A DNA stretch of 64,000 nt from UBA6183 sp943372215 (GTDB taxonomy: Bacteria; Bacteroidota; Bacteroidia; UKL13-3). Position 1 is the first letter of the stretch. Every line of letters begins with the position of its first letter. The notes under the pieces are model-generated. The model saw only the letters and a list, made by a program, of their open reading frames with translations, was not told the DNA's origin and did no database searches. Position numbers and translations under genes: made by a program. Of this stretch, positions 17,802-25,597 are shown piece after piece. The DNA lies in assembly GCA_943372215.1 (NCBI GenBank), contig CALRXU020000004.1, forward strand, positions 124,001-188,000, in the 5' to 3' direction.

Positions 17802-18102
17802 CAATCAATAAGCATGCGGATAGCCGTTTTTTTAAGCTATTGATATTTCCAATGCATGCTTGTTGATTAGTACACTTTTGTGGTTTTGCTTGCACCTGCT
17901 ATTACGTTAATGTGTATTTAAGATGAAGTAATCATGTTGTAGTGGCCTTTGGTTTTAGTTAACCGTGCAAAAAAAGAGTGTTTTCCCTATGAAAAAAGGG
18001 TATTTCTACTACACGCTGTTTTATTTGTTCTCCATTATTTTTGAATACAAATAGCAACGCGGGTTGCTAGATGTAAATAAAAAATTAAACCAATAAGCAA
18101 AA
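17802..18102. other. Intergenic region with shared regulatory element
   Basis: These 301 bases hold no gene. The useful content is the element at 17966-18009 described next and a weak -7 box (TTTATTTG, 18020-18027) just after it. Confidence 0.55.
17966..18009 (+). promoter_or_regulatory. Shared upstream element, copy 2
   Basis: It reads AAAGAGTGTTTTCCCTATG, then AAAAAAGGGTATTTCTAC. It matches copy 1 (12556-12598, minus strand) at nearly every position over 43 bases. It ends 10 bases before the candidate -7 box and 94 bases before the start codon, a spacing suited to an activator. Confidence 0.6.
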
Positions 18103-19029
18103 ATGGAAAACAAGTTAACCGCCTTTGGTACGGGTATTAAAACCCTTACCTTGGAACAAGCAGCAAATGTAGATTTAGGCCCATTAGCAGGACTAGTTGG
18201 CGAATGGGTAAGCCCCAAAGACAAACCTTTCGGATGGAACGTGATAGCCGTTCCTGGTCCACGCGAAACGCAAGGATTTACGTTAGAGGTAATTCCTTAC
18301 ACGGAAACCTTAACTTTTACCCCAGTTGTTGTAGCAGGCAACAGAGGCCCTGTAATTAATGGGGTGCAGCAAGAGCAAAACATTGTTGGCCTCATGTACA
18401 ACCAAACCATACATAGTTTATGCGAAACTGATTTGTGTAAAAAAATGGGCTTTGAAAGTGGCCAAGAAATTCATGCAGAAACAGGCCTGTTTTTGTACAT
18501 GTCTAATTTAAGTCCGCAATTTAGTATTGCACGTTTATCAACCATACCACATGGCAATTCCGTATTGGCTTTGGGAAATTCCATCCATAGTTCACCAGTA
18601 AGTAGCAATGATTTTTTTGGTACTGCACCCATTGCACCGCGGGCAGTGCCAGGCACACCACCTTTGGGAAATGGGTATGGGGAGTTTCAATACCAACAAC
18701 ATCCGCAGTTTCCTGGGGTGTTTAACCAAAGCGACCCCAACACCTTTTTACGCGAAACGCTGGGTAATGCACAAGTGGTTAACATGACCACCCTGCACCT
18801 ATCAACCGATAACAAAGATGGAGGTATTTTAAACATTCCATTTATCAGAAACCATATAGATGCTACCCGTTTGGATGCCACCTTTTGGATACAAACTATT
18901 GAAACAAGCAATGGCTCCTTCCAACAACTGCAATACTCACAAACCATAGATTTGGTTTTTCCTGCCACCGGATTTCCACAGCCCATTATCTGGCCTCATG
19001 TAACCATCAATACCTTGCGTAGGCCTTAA
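18103..19029 (+). CDS. Heme-binding-like beta-barrel protein
   Basis: The 308-residue protein has no signal peptide. Its opening after a 25-residue lead is LGPLAGLVGEWVSPKDKPFG, which resembles the first strand of nitrobindin/lipocalin-type proteins that NCBI labels as heme-binding beta-barrel proteins. Later come HAETGLFLYMSN and IPHGNSVLALGNSI, further features of that group. Histidines H153 to H183 could be ligands, but the family-level identification is from pattern only. The notable context is its 43-bp upstream element, shared with the VioB-like operon. VioB proteins are heme-dependent, so co-regulation would make sense. It stands alone between the element and a bidirectional terminator. 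Confidence 0.6.
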   Translation: MENKLTAFGTGIKTLTLEQAANVDLGPLAGLVGEWVSPKDKPFGWNVIAVPGPRETQGFTLEVIPYTETLTFTPVVVAGNRGPVINGVQQEQNIVGLMYNQTIHSLCETDLCKKMGFESGQEIHAETGLFLYMSNLSPQFSIARLSTIPHGNSVLALGNSIHSSPVSSNDFFGTAPIAPRAVPGTPPLGNGYGEFQYQQHPQFPGVFNQSDPNTFLRETLGNAQVVNMTTLHLSTDNKDGGILNIPFIRNHIDATRLDATFWIQTIETSNGSFQQLQYSQTIDLVFPATGFPQPIIWPHVTINTLRRP

Positions 19030-19056
19030 AACAAGATAACAGCATAAAACAGTATT

Positions 19057-19088
19057 AAAAAGGGCTGCTTCATAGGCAGCCCTTTTTT
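19057..19088. terminator. Bidirectional Rho-independent terminator
   Basis: A stem AAGGGCTGC / GCAGCCCTT is flanked by A-tracts and T-tracts on both sides, so it can stop transcripts from the plus-strand gene and from the convergent minus-strand gene at 19115. Confidence 0.9.
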
Positions 19089-19114
19089 AATTCTCGCTAA
19101 CGCAACAATGGGGT

Positions 19115-20410
19115 CTAAGCCAATATGGAGTCATTGTATTCACATGCGGCTATTGATTTTTCTAAATATTGTTTTGACAGGTCTGGATTGTTCAGTTTCA
19201 AATAAACTTGTGCGATGTAAAAATTGATGAGTTCTGTTTTAGGATCTATTTTCTGGGCATGCTCAAAATGTTCTAAGGCTTTTTCAAATTCATTTGTTGC
19301 TAAATAATAAGCGCCTAAATTTCGCCATGAAAAAGAATTATCAGGGTCCATTTCTAGGGAATGATAAATGTCCATATAAGCATTTTCAAGGTCGCCAAGT
19401 TGAATTTTACAATAACCACGGTTATTGTAAGGATAAGCCCAATAGGGGTTGAGCGAAATTGCTGAGGTGAATTCTTCTATAGCTTCCTGATATTTCTTTT
19501 GTTGCAAGAGCGCATAACCGATATTATTAAATGCCGCAACATTTATGGGATTAATTTTAAGCAGTTTTTTACCAGCTTCAATTGCGTCTTCAAAGTTTCG
19601 TTTTGCAAAGCTGTCAGTAATAAGTTGGCCAATATTAAAAGTTAATTCGCTTTCTTGAACCTGGTGTTGTGTTAATGCGGTATCGTTGGTGTTTATAAGA
19701 AATTCGTAGTCTTTTTTAAATAGGTCAATCGTATTGCCATTTAAAACCGCACAATAGTTTTTTACATCATGCTTAGTAATGTAACAAATTAATGCATTGG
19801 CATAACTTATTATTTGGTTTGGAAGGTAACCTGAGCGGCCAATCCAATAGGTATCTTTAGTAATAACAGAGTTGGCAATAAAAACACCAAAGCCAAAATA
19901 GATGGTGGCTAAGTCTGTTAGCGGTTCCATATCCGGATCGTTTCTATTGATGTAATTTCCACCCAAGAGTTTTACATGTGCAAGTTCATGGGCAAGAACA
20001 GATACTAAAAGTTGGGGCTTATCAAGGTTTGATTTTGCCAGTTGAATATTGAACCGAACTTCATCTGAAGTGTGAATCTGATAATAAAGCCCGCTAGGTT
20101 CATTGGTTTTGCCTTGTGGCCTCAGAATGGTCCATTGCTTAGACATGATATCATCAAAAAACTTCACCTCAATTTCTTGGGGATTTAAGTCCCAATATTT
20201 GCACAGTTGTTCAAACAATTGACGAAATTGGTCTGTATCTTTTAGGTTATTATAGGGAAAAAGCTCCGCGTTTGGTTGGATAAATGGTTGGGTTTTTAAT
20301 TTATCGAGTCCGAATGCTTCTATTAGCCAAATCAGATTTTTCTCTACCCAATCTTTATCTTCTGCTGTTACGCTAGGGCGGTAGGTCTTTTTGCTAAATA
20401 GTCCAAACAT
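19115..20410 (-). CDS. Putative zinc metallopeptidase-TPR fusion protein
   Basis: The 431-residue protein has no signal peptide. Residues 120-185 carry a gluzincin-like zinc site: HELAH at 141-145 with a following glutamate/aspartate group (MEPLTDLATIYFGFGVF, residues 161-177), the layout of a peptidase thermolysin-like helix pair. Residues 270-425 hold at least four TPR units, for example YALLQQKKYQEAIEEFTSAI and GAYYLATNEFEKALEHFEHA. The N-terminal 110 residues are unassigned. Activity cannot be proven because the rest of the peptidase fold is not recognisable. It is the first gene upstream of the repeat-rich accessory block. Start choice: the ATG at 20410 follows the sequence start MFGLFSKKTYRP. 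Confidence 0.75.
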   Translation of the reverse strand: MFGLFSKKTYRPSVTAEDKDWVEKNLIWLIEAFGLDKLKTQPFIQPNAELFPYNNLKDTDQFRQLFEQLCKYWDLNPQEIEVKFFDDIMSKQWTILRPQGKTNEPSGLYYQIHTSDEVRFNIQLAKSNLDKPQLLVSVLAHELAHVKLLGGNYINRNDPDMEPLTDLATIYFGFGVFIANSVITKDTYWIGRSGYLPNQIISYANALICYITKHDVKNYCAVLNGNTIDLFKKDYEFLINTNDTALTQHQVQESELTFNIGQLITDSFAKRNFEDAIEAGKKLLKINPINVAAFNNIGYALLQQKKYQEAIEEFTSAISLNPYWAYPYNNRGYCKIQLGDLENAYMDIYHSLEMDPDNSFSWRNLGAYYLATNEFEKALEHFEHAQKIDPKTELINFYIAQVYLKLNNPDLSKQYLEKSIAACEYNDSILA

Positions 20411-20472
20411 GGTTATTGTGTTGTGTTAAATGCGGCTTATGGCAGAGTGGGTATTAATTTTTCTCACTACTT

Positions 20473-20683
20473 CGCTGCCGCGCGAGTTCCTCGCGTGGCG
20501 ATAAAATCAATCCAAACATAATCAAAATCGTACATTTACTTACTCTATTACTTCAACTCCTTTTAGTAATCCTTTTCCATTGGCATAATCTATGGCACTA
20601 CTCTATTAATACTCGCAAACTATAGATGCATATCCTTCCTCAACTGTGGAGTGTTTAGTTTTTATTCACACCACGCGAGGGCG
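20473..20683. mobile_element. Non-autonomous RAYT-derived element, copy A
   Basis: The left REP palindrome is at 20473-20498 (stem CGCGAG/CTCGCG). The body matches the 3' end of the transposase gene at 23179-23310, including the stretch with TTTACTT, CCATTGGCATAATCTAT and ATATCCTTCCTCAACTG. The right palindrome at 20671-20683 is truncated. It lies directly after the stop-side of the 20655-21134 gene and in fact encodes that gene's last residues. Confidence 0.8.
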
Positions 20684-21134
20684 CATTTTCCTTGTTATTA
20701 CTTGTCTTTAAGGAAATGAGTTCTTTCTTTAAGTCCTCATACCAGATGTCGTAATTAGTCGCGTTTAATACTACAGATTCATTGGTCTTCATATTGAATT
20801 TGATGTACACTTTTGACATACGATGACCAATTGGCCTCCTGCTATAAGTCTCGATTTCCTCAATTTCTTTCCAATTGTAGGTTTTGTCCTTAATTGTTAC
20901 AGTGTTTTTGTCTGCGATTATTTTGTAGATGTCTTCGCGTCTTATAAGGGTTCTTATTATCAAATAAAATGCTAAAGCAAAAATGGTCAGTGAAAGAACA
21001 CCGATCAACAAACGACTAAGATCAAGTTCTATGGCGATAAATATAACAATAACGGGAGTGATTGCTGTCACCATGAATAGAACTCCAACATCACCTGTAT
21101 CCTTAACCTTAATTACTTTATTGTCTGCTGTCAT
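20655..21134 (-). CDS. Membrane PH-like hypothetical with a C-terminus supplied by a repeat
   Basis: The 159-residue protein has two membrane segments (LFMVTAITPVIVIFIAI and LIGVLSLTIFALAFYLII) followed by a beta-rich cytoplasmic part with TVTIKDKTYNWKEIEEIETYS, resembling bacterial PH (bPH) domains. The last residues after KTSNNKEN are APSRGVNKN, translated from element copy A (right palindrome and flanking bases). The insertion has therefore replaced the original C-terminus and stop codon. The promoter side abuts element copy B (21170-21375), so the gene is sandwiched between two copies. The function is unknown. Confidence 0.65.
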   Translation of the reverse strand: MTADNKVIKVKDTGDVGVLFMVTAITPVIVIFIAIELDLSRLLIGVLSLTIFALAFYLIIRTLIRREDIYKIIADKNTVTIKDKTYNWKEIEEIETYSRRPIGHRMSKVYIKFNMKTNESVVLNATNYDIWYEDLKKELISLKTSNNKENAPSRGVNKN

Positions 21135-21169
21135 TACAATTGCCCATAATATTCTCGTGACTGCACCTC

Positions 21170-21375
21170 CGCTGCCGCGCGAGTCCCTCGCGTGGTTAGA
21201 AAATCATTTTCAAACATAATCAAAATCTAACATTTACTTGCTCTATTACGACAACTCCTTTAAGTAATCTATTGCACCGCTCTATAAATATTCGTAGGCT
21301 ATAAATGCATATCTTTCCTCAAATTGGGAGTATCTAGTTTTACTTACACCACGCGAGGGGACTCGCGCGGCAGCG
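21170..21375. mobile_element. Non-autonomous RAYT-derived element, copy B (206 bp)
   Basis: The element is exactly 206 bp, like copy D2. The left REP end CGCTGCCGCGCGAGTCCCTC and its mirrored right end (CCACGCGAGGGGACTCGCGC, then GGCAGCG) form 26-bp near-perfect terminal inverted repeats, and each end can also fold on itself. The inside matches the 3' end of the transposase gene with a roughly 20-bp internal deletion. Immediate flanks are CCTC on the left and ATGG on the right, also seen at copy D2. Confidence 0.85.
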
Positions 21376-21387
21376 ATGGGGAAACTT

Positions 21388-22347
21388 TTATTTCCAAAAT
21401 TCCCACCATTTTTTACTGTTTAATTTTTCAATTTTAGGTAGTTCCAATTCTGGTTCTGCTTTCGTTTCATTATCTTCATTTTTCTGGATAAGATTTATCT
21501 CATTTTCCAATGTTTTAAAATGTAAAAGTATTTTGTAATGTTCAACTTCGTTTATTGGTTGAATTATATATTGTAGTTCATCAACTCTTTCGGTATACCT
21601 TGAAATATATTTAATGAAATCATCATATGGAACTTGTACAATTGCTTCATTTTTTTTCATTAAAAAAACGTAATCAACTTTGGGTAACAAAACTTTATAG
21701 TTTGCTGGGAAAATTGCTATTTCCTTTTCTCCTTCTGGAAAATCCATAACTCTTACTGATGGAAATTCAATTTTTTCCTCATAATCTTCAATAAATTGTA
21801 TTTTTCTAATTTCTTCAATAAGTTTATCATACAACAACTCTTCTGATACATAGTCTTGGGAAATTTTATTTATAACATAATCACCAACGTAATAATGTCT
21901 TATACAACCCATAAATGTCATAACGCCACCACCAGTTTTACCTTCTTTAAACATTTGGATACAACTATCAATCGATAAATGTTTAACACCTTCAATCCAT
22001 TCTTCATTATAATCTCTTTCAAATTCTTCTAATGATTTTAAACCATTAAATTCAGGATTGATAAGAGAATTATTTATTTCTGCTAAAGCCAAAGAAATCT
22101 TTACAGCTAATCTCCAATCTTCTCTAGATGCGCCTACATTGACTTCAACATCATACTCTTCAGGATTTGTTGTTATTACGACTCCTCTTGAAGAAAGTTT
22201 AGGTATATATAATTTTGAATACCCTTTCAATAAATCATTTGGATTAGTTTCAAACGAAATGTTTGTGTTTTTTGGCAAATATTTATTTTCTAATAATTGA
22301 TTAAAAGAAATGCTTTTATTGTTTTTTATGTAAATATGATAACTCAT
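21388..22347 (-). CDS. Hypothetical cytoplasmic protein (possibly DUF4299-like)
   Basis: The 319-residue protein opens MSYHIYIKNNKSISFNQLLE and has no signal peptide or membrane segment. The middle is mixed alpha/beta (GGGVMTFMGCIRHYYVGDYV). The last 30 residues are charged, ending in KKWWEFWK. The general plan resembles DUF4299 proteins, but this is a weak call. Copy B of the RAYT element begins 12 bases after the stop, so here the insertion left the reading frame intact. The surrounding region is a block of minus-strand accessory genes separated by repeats. Confidence 0.75.
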   Translation of the reverse strand: MSYHIYIKNNKSISFNQLLENKYLPKNTNISFETNPNDLLKGYSKLYIPKLSSRGVVITTNPEEYDVEVNVGASREDWRLAVKISLALAEINNSLINPEFNGLKSLEEFERDYNEEWIEGVKHLSIDSCIQMFKEGKTGGGVMTFMGCIRHYYVGDYVINKISQDYVSEELLYDKLIEEIRKIQFIEDYEEKIEFPSVRVMDFPEGEKEIAIFPANYKVLLPKVDYVFLMKKNEAIVQVPYDDFIKYISRYTERVDELQYIIQPINEVEHYKILLHFKTLENEINLIQKNEDNETKAEPELELPKIEKLNSKKWWEFWK

Positions 22348-22546
22348 TTTCTGCGATTTTTAGGTTTATTGCCACTGAGGTCGGAGTGTGAAAAAGCTAT
22401 TCACAAACTGTATGTAAACATGCGAATAAAAGATTGAAAAAAAGCGAAAAAAGATGCTTTGAACACGTTACTCCTACGCCTTCGCTGCAATGCGTCCCGA
22501 TAGCTATTTGCTCGCTTGGTGGCGATGGGGTTCTTCATTTGTCTGC
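22348..22546. other. Intergenic region between accessory genes
   Basis: No gene was found in these 199 bases. An imperfect copy of the element's right end (GCTTGGTGGCGATGGGG, 22513-22530) is visible, suggesting a decayed insertion. Confidence 0.4.
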
Positions 22547-23098
22547 TTAATTTTCATTGAATAGTTGCACTAAAAAGTCCTTAATTTTTGTCTCAGTCCA
22601 AGTTTTTGAAGCTCCAGAAAAATTGTAAGCAAAGCCATTTATAGAACCAAACAGAAAAATGGTATTTACGTTTTTCTCGTCACTTTTCGCCTGCCACAAT
22701 ATGTACCCTTTTTCCGATTGGTTGTCAACTGTCGTTACTGTCAAACCTTGCTTTTTCCAATATTCAGCATCCCATTTCACAAAGTCCGTCACAAATTCGC
22801 TATCTGTTTGGTTGGGTTTGAAAAATGGATACTTGTCTTTTGGGTTTTTGGTCACCGCTACTGTTGTCGAGTCGTTGTTTATAAAAAAATGTTGTTTACT
22901 TACTTGATTATAACTTGTCTTTATCCATTTGTTTGGAATTACAATATTCCCGTAAGGCAACAAAGTCAAGGTCGTTTGATTTTTCTTTTCGTCATAGCTG
23001 TCTGCGATAATCATACTCGTTTGTGTCGTCTTACAAGAAGTCAATACAACTATTAAAAATCCAAACGTTATGTTTATTATTTTTCTGTTCATTTTCAT
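22547..23098 (-). CDS. Lipoprotein of unknown function
   Basis: The 183-residue protein begins MKMNRKIINITFGFLIVVLT followed by a lipobox ending in SC-KTTQ, so it is exported and lipid-anchored. The mature part has a PsbP/DUF1795-like rhythm: LLPYGNIVIPNKWIKTSYN, then FVKWDAEYWKKQGLTVTTV and a C-terminal TKIKDFLVQLFNEN helix. The left end of the transposase unit abuts the start codon (the REP-like CGCTGCTGCGC at 23100), so its native promoter region has been replaced by the element. It ends 50 bases before a decayed repeat. Confidence 0.8.
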   Translation of the reverse strand: MKMNRKIINITFGFLIVVLTSCKTTQTSMIIADSYDEKKNQTTLTLLPYGNIVIPNKWIKTSYNQVSKQHFFINNDSTTVAVTKNPKDKYPFFKPNQTDSEFVTDFVKWDAEYWKKQGLTVTTVDNQSEKGYILWQAKSDEKNVNTIFLFGSINGFAYNFSGASKTWTETKIKDFLVQLFNEN

Positions 23099-23099
23099 T

Positions 23100-23156
23100 C
23101 GCTGCTGCGCGTATCAATAGATTTTTCCGCTCTCGCGCAAGTACCCTCTCGTGGTT
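23100..23156. repeat. Decayed left-end REP of the full transposase unit
   Basis: Two degenerate palindromic pieces (CGCTGCTGCGC and CCGCTCTCGCGCAAG...CTCGTGG) lie 3' of the transposase gene and correspond in position and sequence to the left ends of copies A, B and D2. Confidence 0.65.
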
Positions 23157-23178
23157 AGAAAATCATTTCCAAACATAA

Positions 23179-23751
23179 TCAAAATCTAACATTTACTTGA
23201 TCTATTACTTCAACCCCTTTTAGCAATCCTTGTCCATTGGCATAATCTATTGCACTACTATATAAATACTCGTGCGCGGCAAATACATATCCTTCCACAA
23301 CTGGGTTATTGTGTATGTAATCCACTTTTTGTTTTATTACTGCATTACTCCATAACTCAATGGGTTTGTTGTCGTGCCGCCAAAATTGGTGTTTGGTTGT
23401 ATTTGAACCAGCTTCACCAGCCACACGAAATTGCTCCATTAACCATTCTTTCCTACTTTCTTTTGAGTTTGAAGCAATGGCTTCAATTATTTTTTTGCTA
23501 GTAAACCTTTTAAAGTCCCCCAATACTAACTGAGGTTTGTTTGGCTCAGTAACAGTAAAAATCAAGTGAACATGATTAGTCATAATACACCATGCATAGA
23601 TTTTCATTCCTTTGTTTTTCATGCAAAATTCCAAGGATTCTAAAACAATCTCTTTGTATTCATTTCTGGTAAATACATCTATCCAATTAATAACTGCAAA
23701 GCTCACAAAATACAAACCTTCTGGATTATGAAATTTGTAGTTTCTAGACAT
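23179..23751 (-). CDS. REP-associated tyrosine transposase (RAYT, Y1/IS200-like)
   Basis: The 190-residue protein is a single-tyrosine (Y1) HUH-type transposase of the REP-associated group. The metal-binding motif is HVH at residues 60-62 within IMTNHVHLIF, and the catalytic tyrosine is Y145 in VDYIHNNPVVEGY. The start MSRNYKFHNPEGLYFVSF is typical of the family. RAYTs nick single-stranded DNA at REP palindromes and are thought to spread them. The gene appears intact. Its last about 45 codons and downstream flank are the parent of the short elements A, B and D2, which share its 3' end and are flanked by the same palindromes. It is the only transposase in the window. Confidence 0.93.
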   Translation of the reverse strand: MSRNYKFHNPEGLYFVSFAVINWIDVFTRNEYKEIVLESLEFCMKNKGMKIYAWCIMTNHVHLIFTVTEPNKPQLVLGDFKRFTSKKIIEAIASNSKESRKEWLMEQFRVAGEAGSNTTKHQFWRHDNKPIELWSNAVIKQKVDYIHNNPVVEGYVFAAHEYLYSSAIDYANGQGLLKGVEVIDQVNVRF

Positions 23752-24112
23752 TCATTTTTGATTTAAGTAAAACTAAAATAATACTTATTTTAAATAATTG
23801 TGTCTACCAAAAAAATCATTAGATGGTAGTGGATTGTTTTGGTCTACTTATCCTCCGCTCCCACGTGAGTCCCTCGCGTGGTTAGAAAATTACTCCAAAC
23901 ATAATCAAAATCGAACATGTACTTTCTCTATTACCTCCGCTGCCGCGCGAGTCCCCTCGCGTGGTTAGAAAATCATTTTCAAACATAGTCAAAATCTAAC
24001 ATTTACTTGCTCTATAGCTTCAGCTCCATTTAGTAATCTATTGCACTGCTCTCCAAATAATCGTAGGCTGTAAATGCATATCTTTCCTCAAATTGGGAGT
24101 ATCTAGTTTTAC
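23752..24112. other. Intergenic region filled by tandem RAYT-derived elements
   Basis: It holds a truncated copy D1 (23855-23937) and the start of full copy D2 (23938-24143). The 100 bases next to the transposase start are AT-rich and should contain its promoter. No gene. Confidence 0.7.
23855..23937. mobile_element. Truncated RAYT-derived element, copy D1
   Basis: It has a left REP (CCCACGTGAGTCCCTCGCG) and about 57 bases of the body, ending where copy D2 begins (both share the CTCTATTAC body motif). It looks like an element interrupted by, or recombined with, copy D2. Confidence 0.7.
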
Positions 24113-24143
24113 TTACACCACGCGAGGGACTCGCGCGGCAGCG
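23938..24143. mobile_element. Non-autonomous RAYT-derived element, copy D2 (206 bp)
   Basis: It is the same length as copy B and nearly identical inside (shared stretches include TTTAGTAATCTATTGCA-like and CCTCAAATTGGGAGTATCTA). The terminal inverted repeats are CGCTGCCGCGCGAG... and ...CTCGCGCGGCAGCG. Its right end is read through by the minus-strand ATPase gene and provides that gene's last nine residues and stop codon at 24113-24115. Confidence 0.88.
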
Positions 24144-25597
24144 ATGGTGTCACCCGATGCTGATTTAATATCGTCTGCTGGATTAGTTCTTGCAATGCTT
24201 TTATCTAATTCTTCTTGCTTCATTTTTAGAACTTCATCTACTTTTTCAGGGTTATTTGTTGTAATACAAAGTTTAGTGAGAATTTCTTCGTCAAGTAAAT
24301 AACTTTCAATATGCCGTTTATTTAATACTTTAATTTTCTTGATTTTTAATTCCTCAATTTCTTCAGGACTTTTGTCGTCTCTGTCAACTAGCTTAACTAT
24401 TTCAGAGCCTTTTAAAACATCACTTATTACCTTATAAGTTATATTATCATCTTTTTCAAGTTCAGTCGATGAACCAATTGAGATAAAGGAAACATCAGGG
24501 TATTTGTTCCCAAACACTTTTGTATAAATTTGAGCATCAAAATTTTTATACTTTCTCCCTGCTTGATTTCCTTCACAAAAAATTACTTTTTGAGGAGATA
24601 ATAAGTTTGAAAAATCGTCAAGAGTTATTTCAACAAATTTTTCCCAAATCGTTCTGTCAATGGTTGCTGGTGAAATAACACTCGGTTTGTCAAAGTCGAT
24701 ATTTGCAAAGTTTAAAAAGGCAATGGAATTTTGATTAACCTTATCAATCTCTCTTGCCTTTTTAAGCATACCAAGTGAATGAGTATTTATCCAAAGTTGA
24801 CTTTCATTGGGAACAAGTCGAAATATTTCTTCAAACAGTTTAGATTGAAGCCTTGTGTGCATATGAGTTTCAGGTTCGTCAATACATAACACAGCATTTG
24901 GATAGTATGAGGATTTTATAATTAAGTCAAGAATTAAGTCAAATGCAGATTTTTCACCACCAGATAAATTCTTGTAATGAAAATCTTTTGAAATTCCTTT
25001 TTCAAAATAAAAACTTCCGTTTCTAAGCGGGTCGCCAATTGAGGAAAGATTTAAGTCCTCAAATACATTTTGCAGCGATATTCTGATTTTTCCAATTAAT
25101 TCTTCACGTAAGTCAATAACAGTTCTATTATTGTTGGCTTCGTCATAAACTCCCTTTAACGTCAACGATACAAGTCTTTGGTAATTCTCCTGAACCACAG
25201 CGTCATTTTGTATGAAGTTACCAAGTCTAATATTGTCCGTTGGGTCGTTTTGTTGTTGAAGACTACTTACAGTAAAATCAGCATCATTTCTATAAGCAGT
25301 TCTAAAATAAAACTTTCCTTTCAAAAGTTCCCTTGTCTGATTTGGTAAGTCGTGAAATGAGATATTAACTGAATTGTCGAGTGGTGCAATACTTCCTTGC
25401 TTTGTATAATAATCACCTCTTGTAATTGAGTTCTTAAATTTATACCTATACCAATGTAAAAACGAGTCGAACAATGATGATTTACCGCTACCATTTGGGC
25501 CAACTACAATAACGACTTTTGTCGTTACAGGAATATTATTAATTGTCAGGTCGGAAAACCTTTTGAAGTCTTTAATTTTTATCTGTGATATTTTCAT
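24113..25597 (-). CDS. OLD-like ABC-type ATPase with TOPRIM-like C-terminal part, tail from a repeat
   Basis: The 494-residue protein has Walker A at residues 33-40 (GPNGSGKS), the signature LSGGEKS near 212, and Walker B with extra acidic residues (VLCIDEPETH) near 236. A C-terminal part begins KVIFCEGNQAG and carries IVKLVDRDDKS and KRHIESYLLDE, the arrangement of TOPRIM nuclease-containing OLD-family and DUF4435-like proteins found in defence systems. A second homologue lies at 61116-62933. The last residues, AAARVPRVV, and the stop come from element D2, so the original C-terminus is lost; the length is still close to family members. It is a stand-alone gene, possibly a phage-defence effector. 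Confidence 0.8.
   Translation of the reverse strand: MKISQIKIKDFKRFSDLTINNIPVTTKVVIVVGPNGSGKSSLFDSFLHWYRYKFKNSITRGDYYTKQGSIAPLDNSVNISFHDLPNQTRELLKGKFYFRTAYRNDADFTVSSLQQQNDPTDNIRLGNFIQNDAVVQENYQRLVSLTLKGVYDEANNNRTVIDLREELIGKIRISLQNVFEDLNLSSIGDPLRNGSFYFEKGISKDFHYKNLSGGEKSAFDLILDLIIKSSYYPNAVLCIDEPETHMHTRLQSKLFEEIFRLVPNESQLWINTHSLGMLKKAREIDKVNQNSIAFLNFANIDFDKPSVISPATIDRTIWEKFVEITLDDFSNLLSPQKVIFCEGNQAGRKYKNFDAQIYTKVFGNKYPDVSFISIGSSTELEKDDNITYKVISDVLKGSEIVKLVDRDDKSPEEIEELKIKKIKVLNKRHIESYLLDEEILTKLCITTNNPEKVDEVLKMKQEELDKSIARTNPADDIKSASGDTIAAARVPRVV

Noticed and set aside
20473..24143. The palindromic repeats as a CRISPR array
   Set aside because: The repeats are few, differ in spacing (206 bp units), enclose transposase-derived sequence and have inverted ends, unlike CRISPR repeats.
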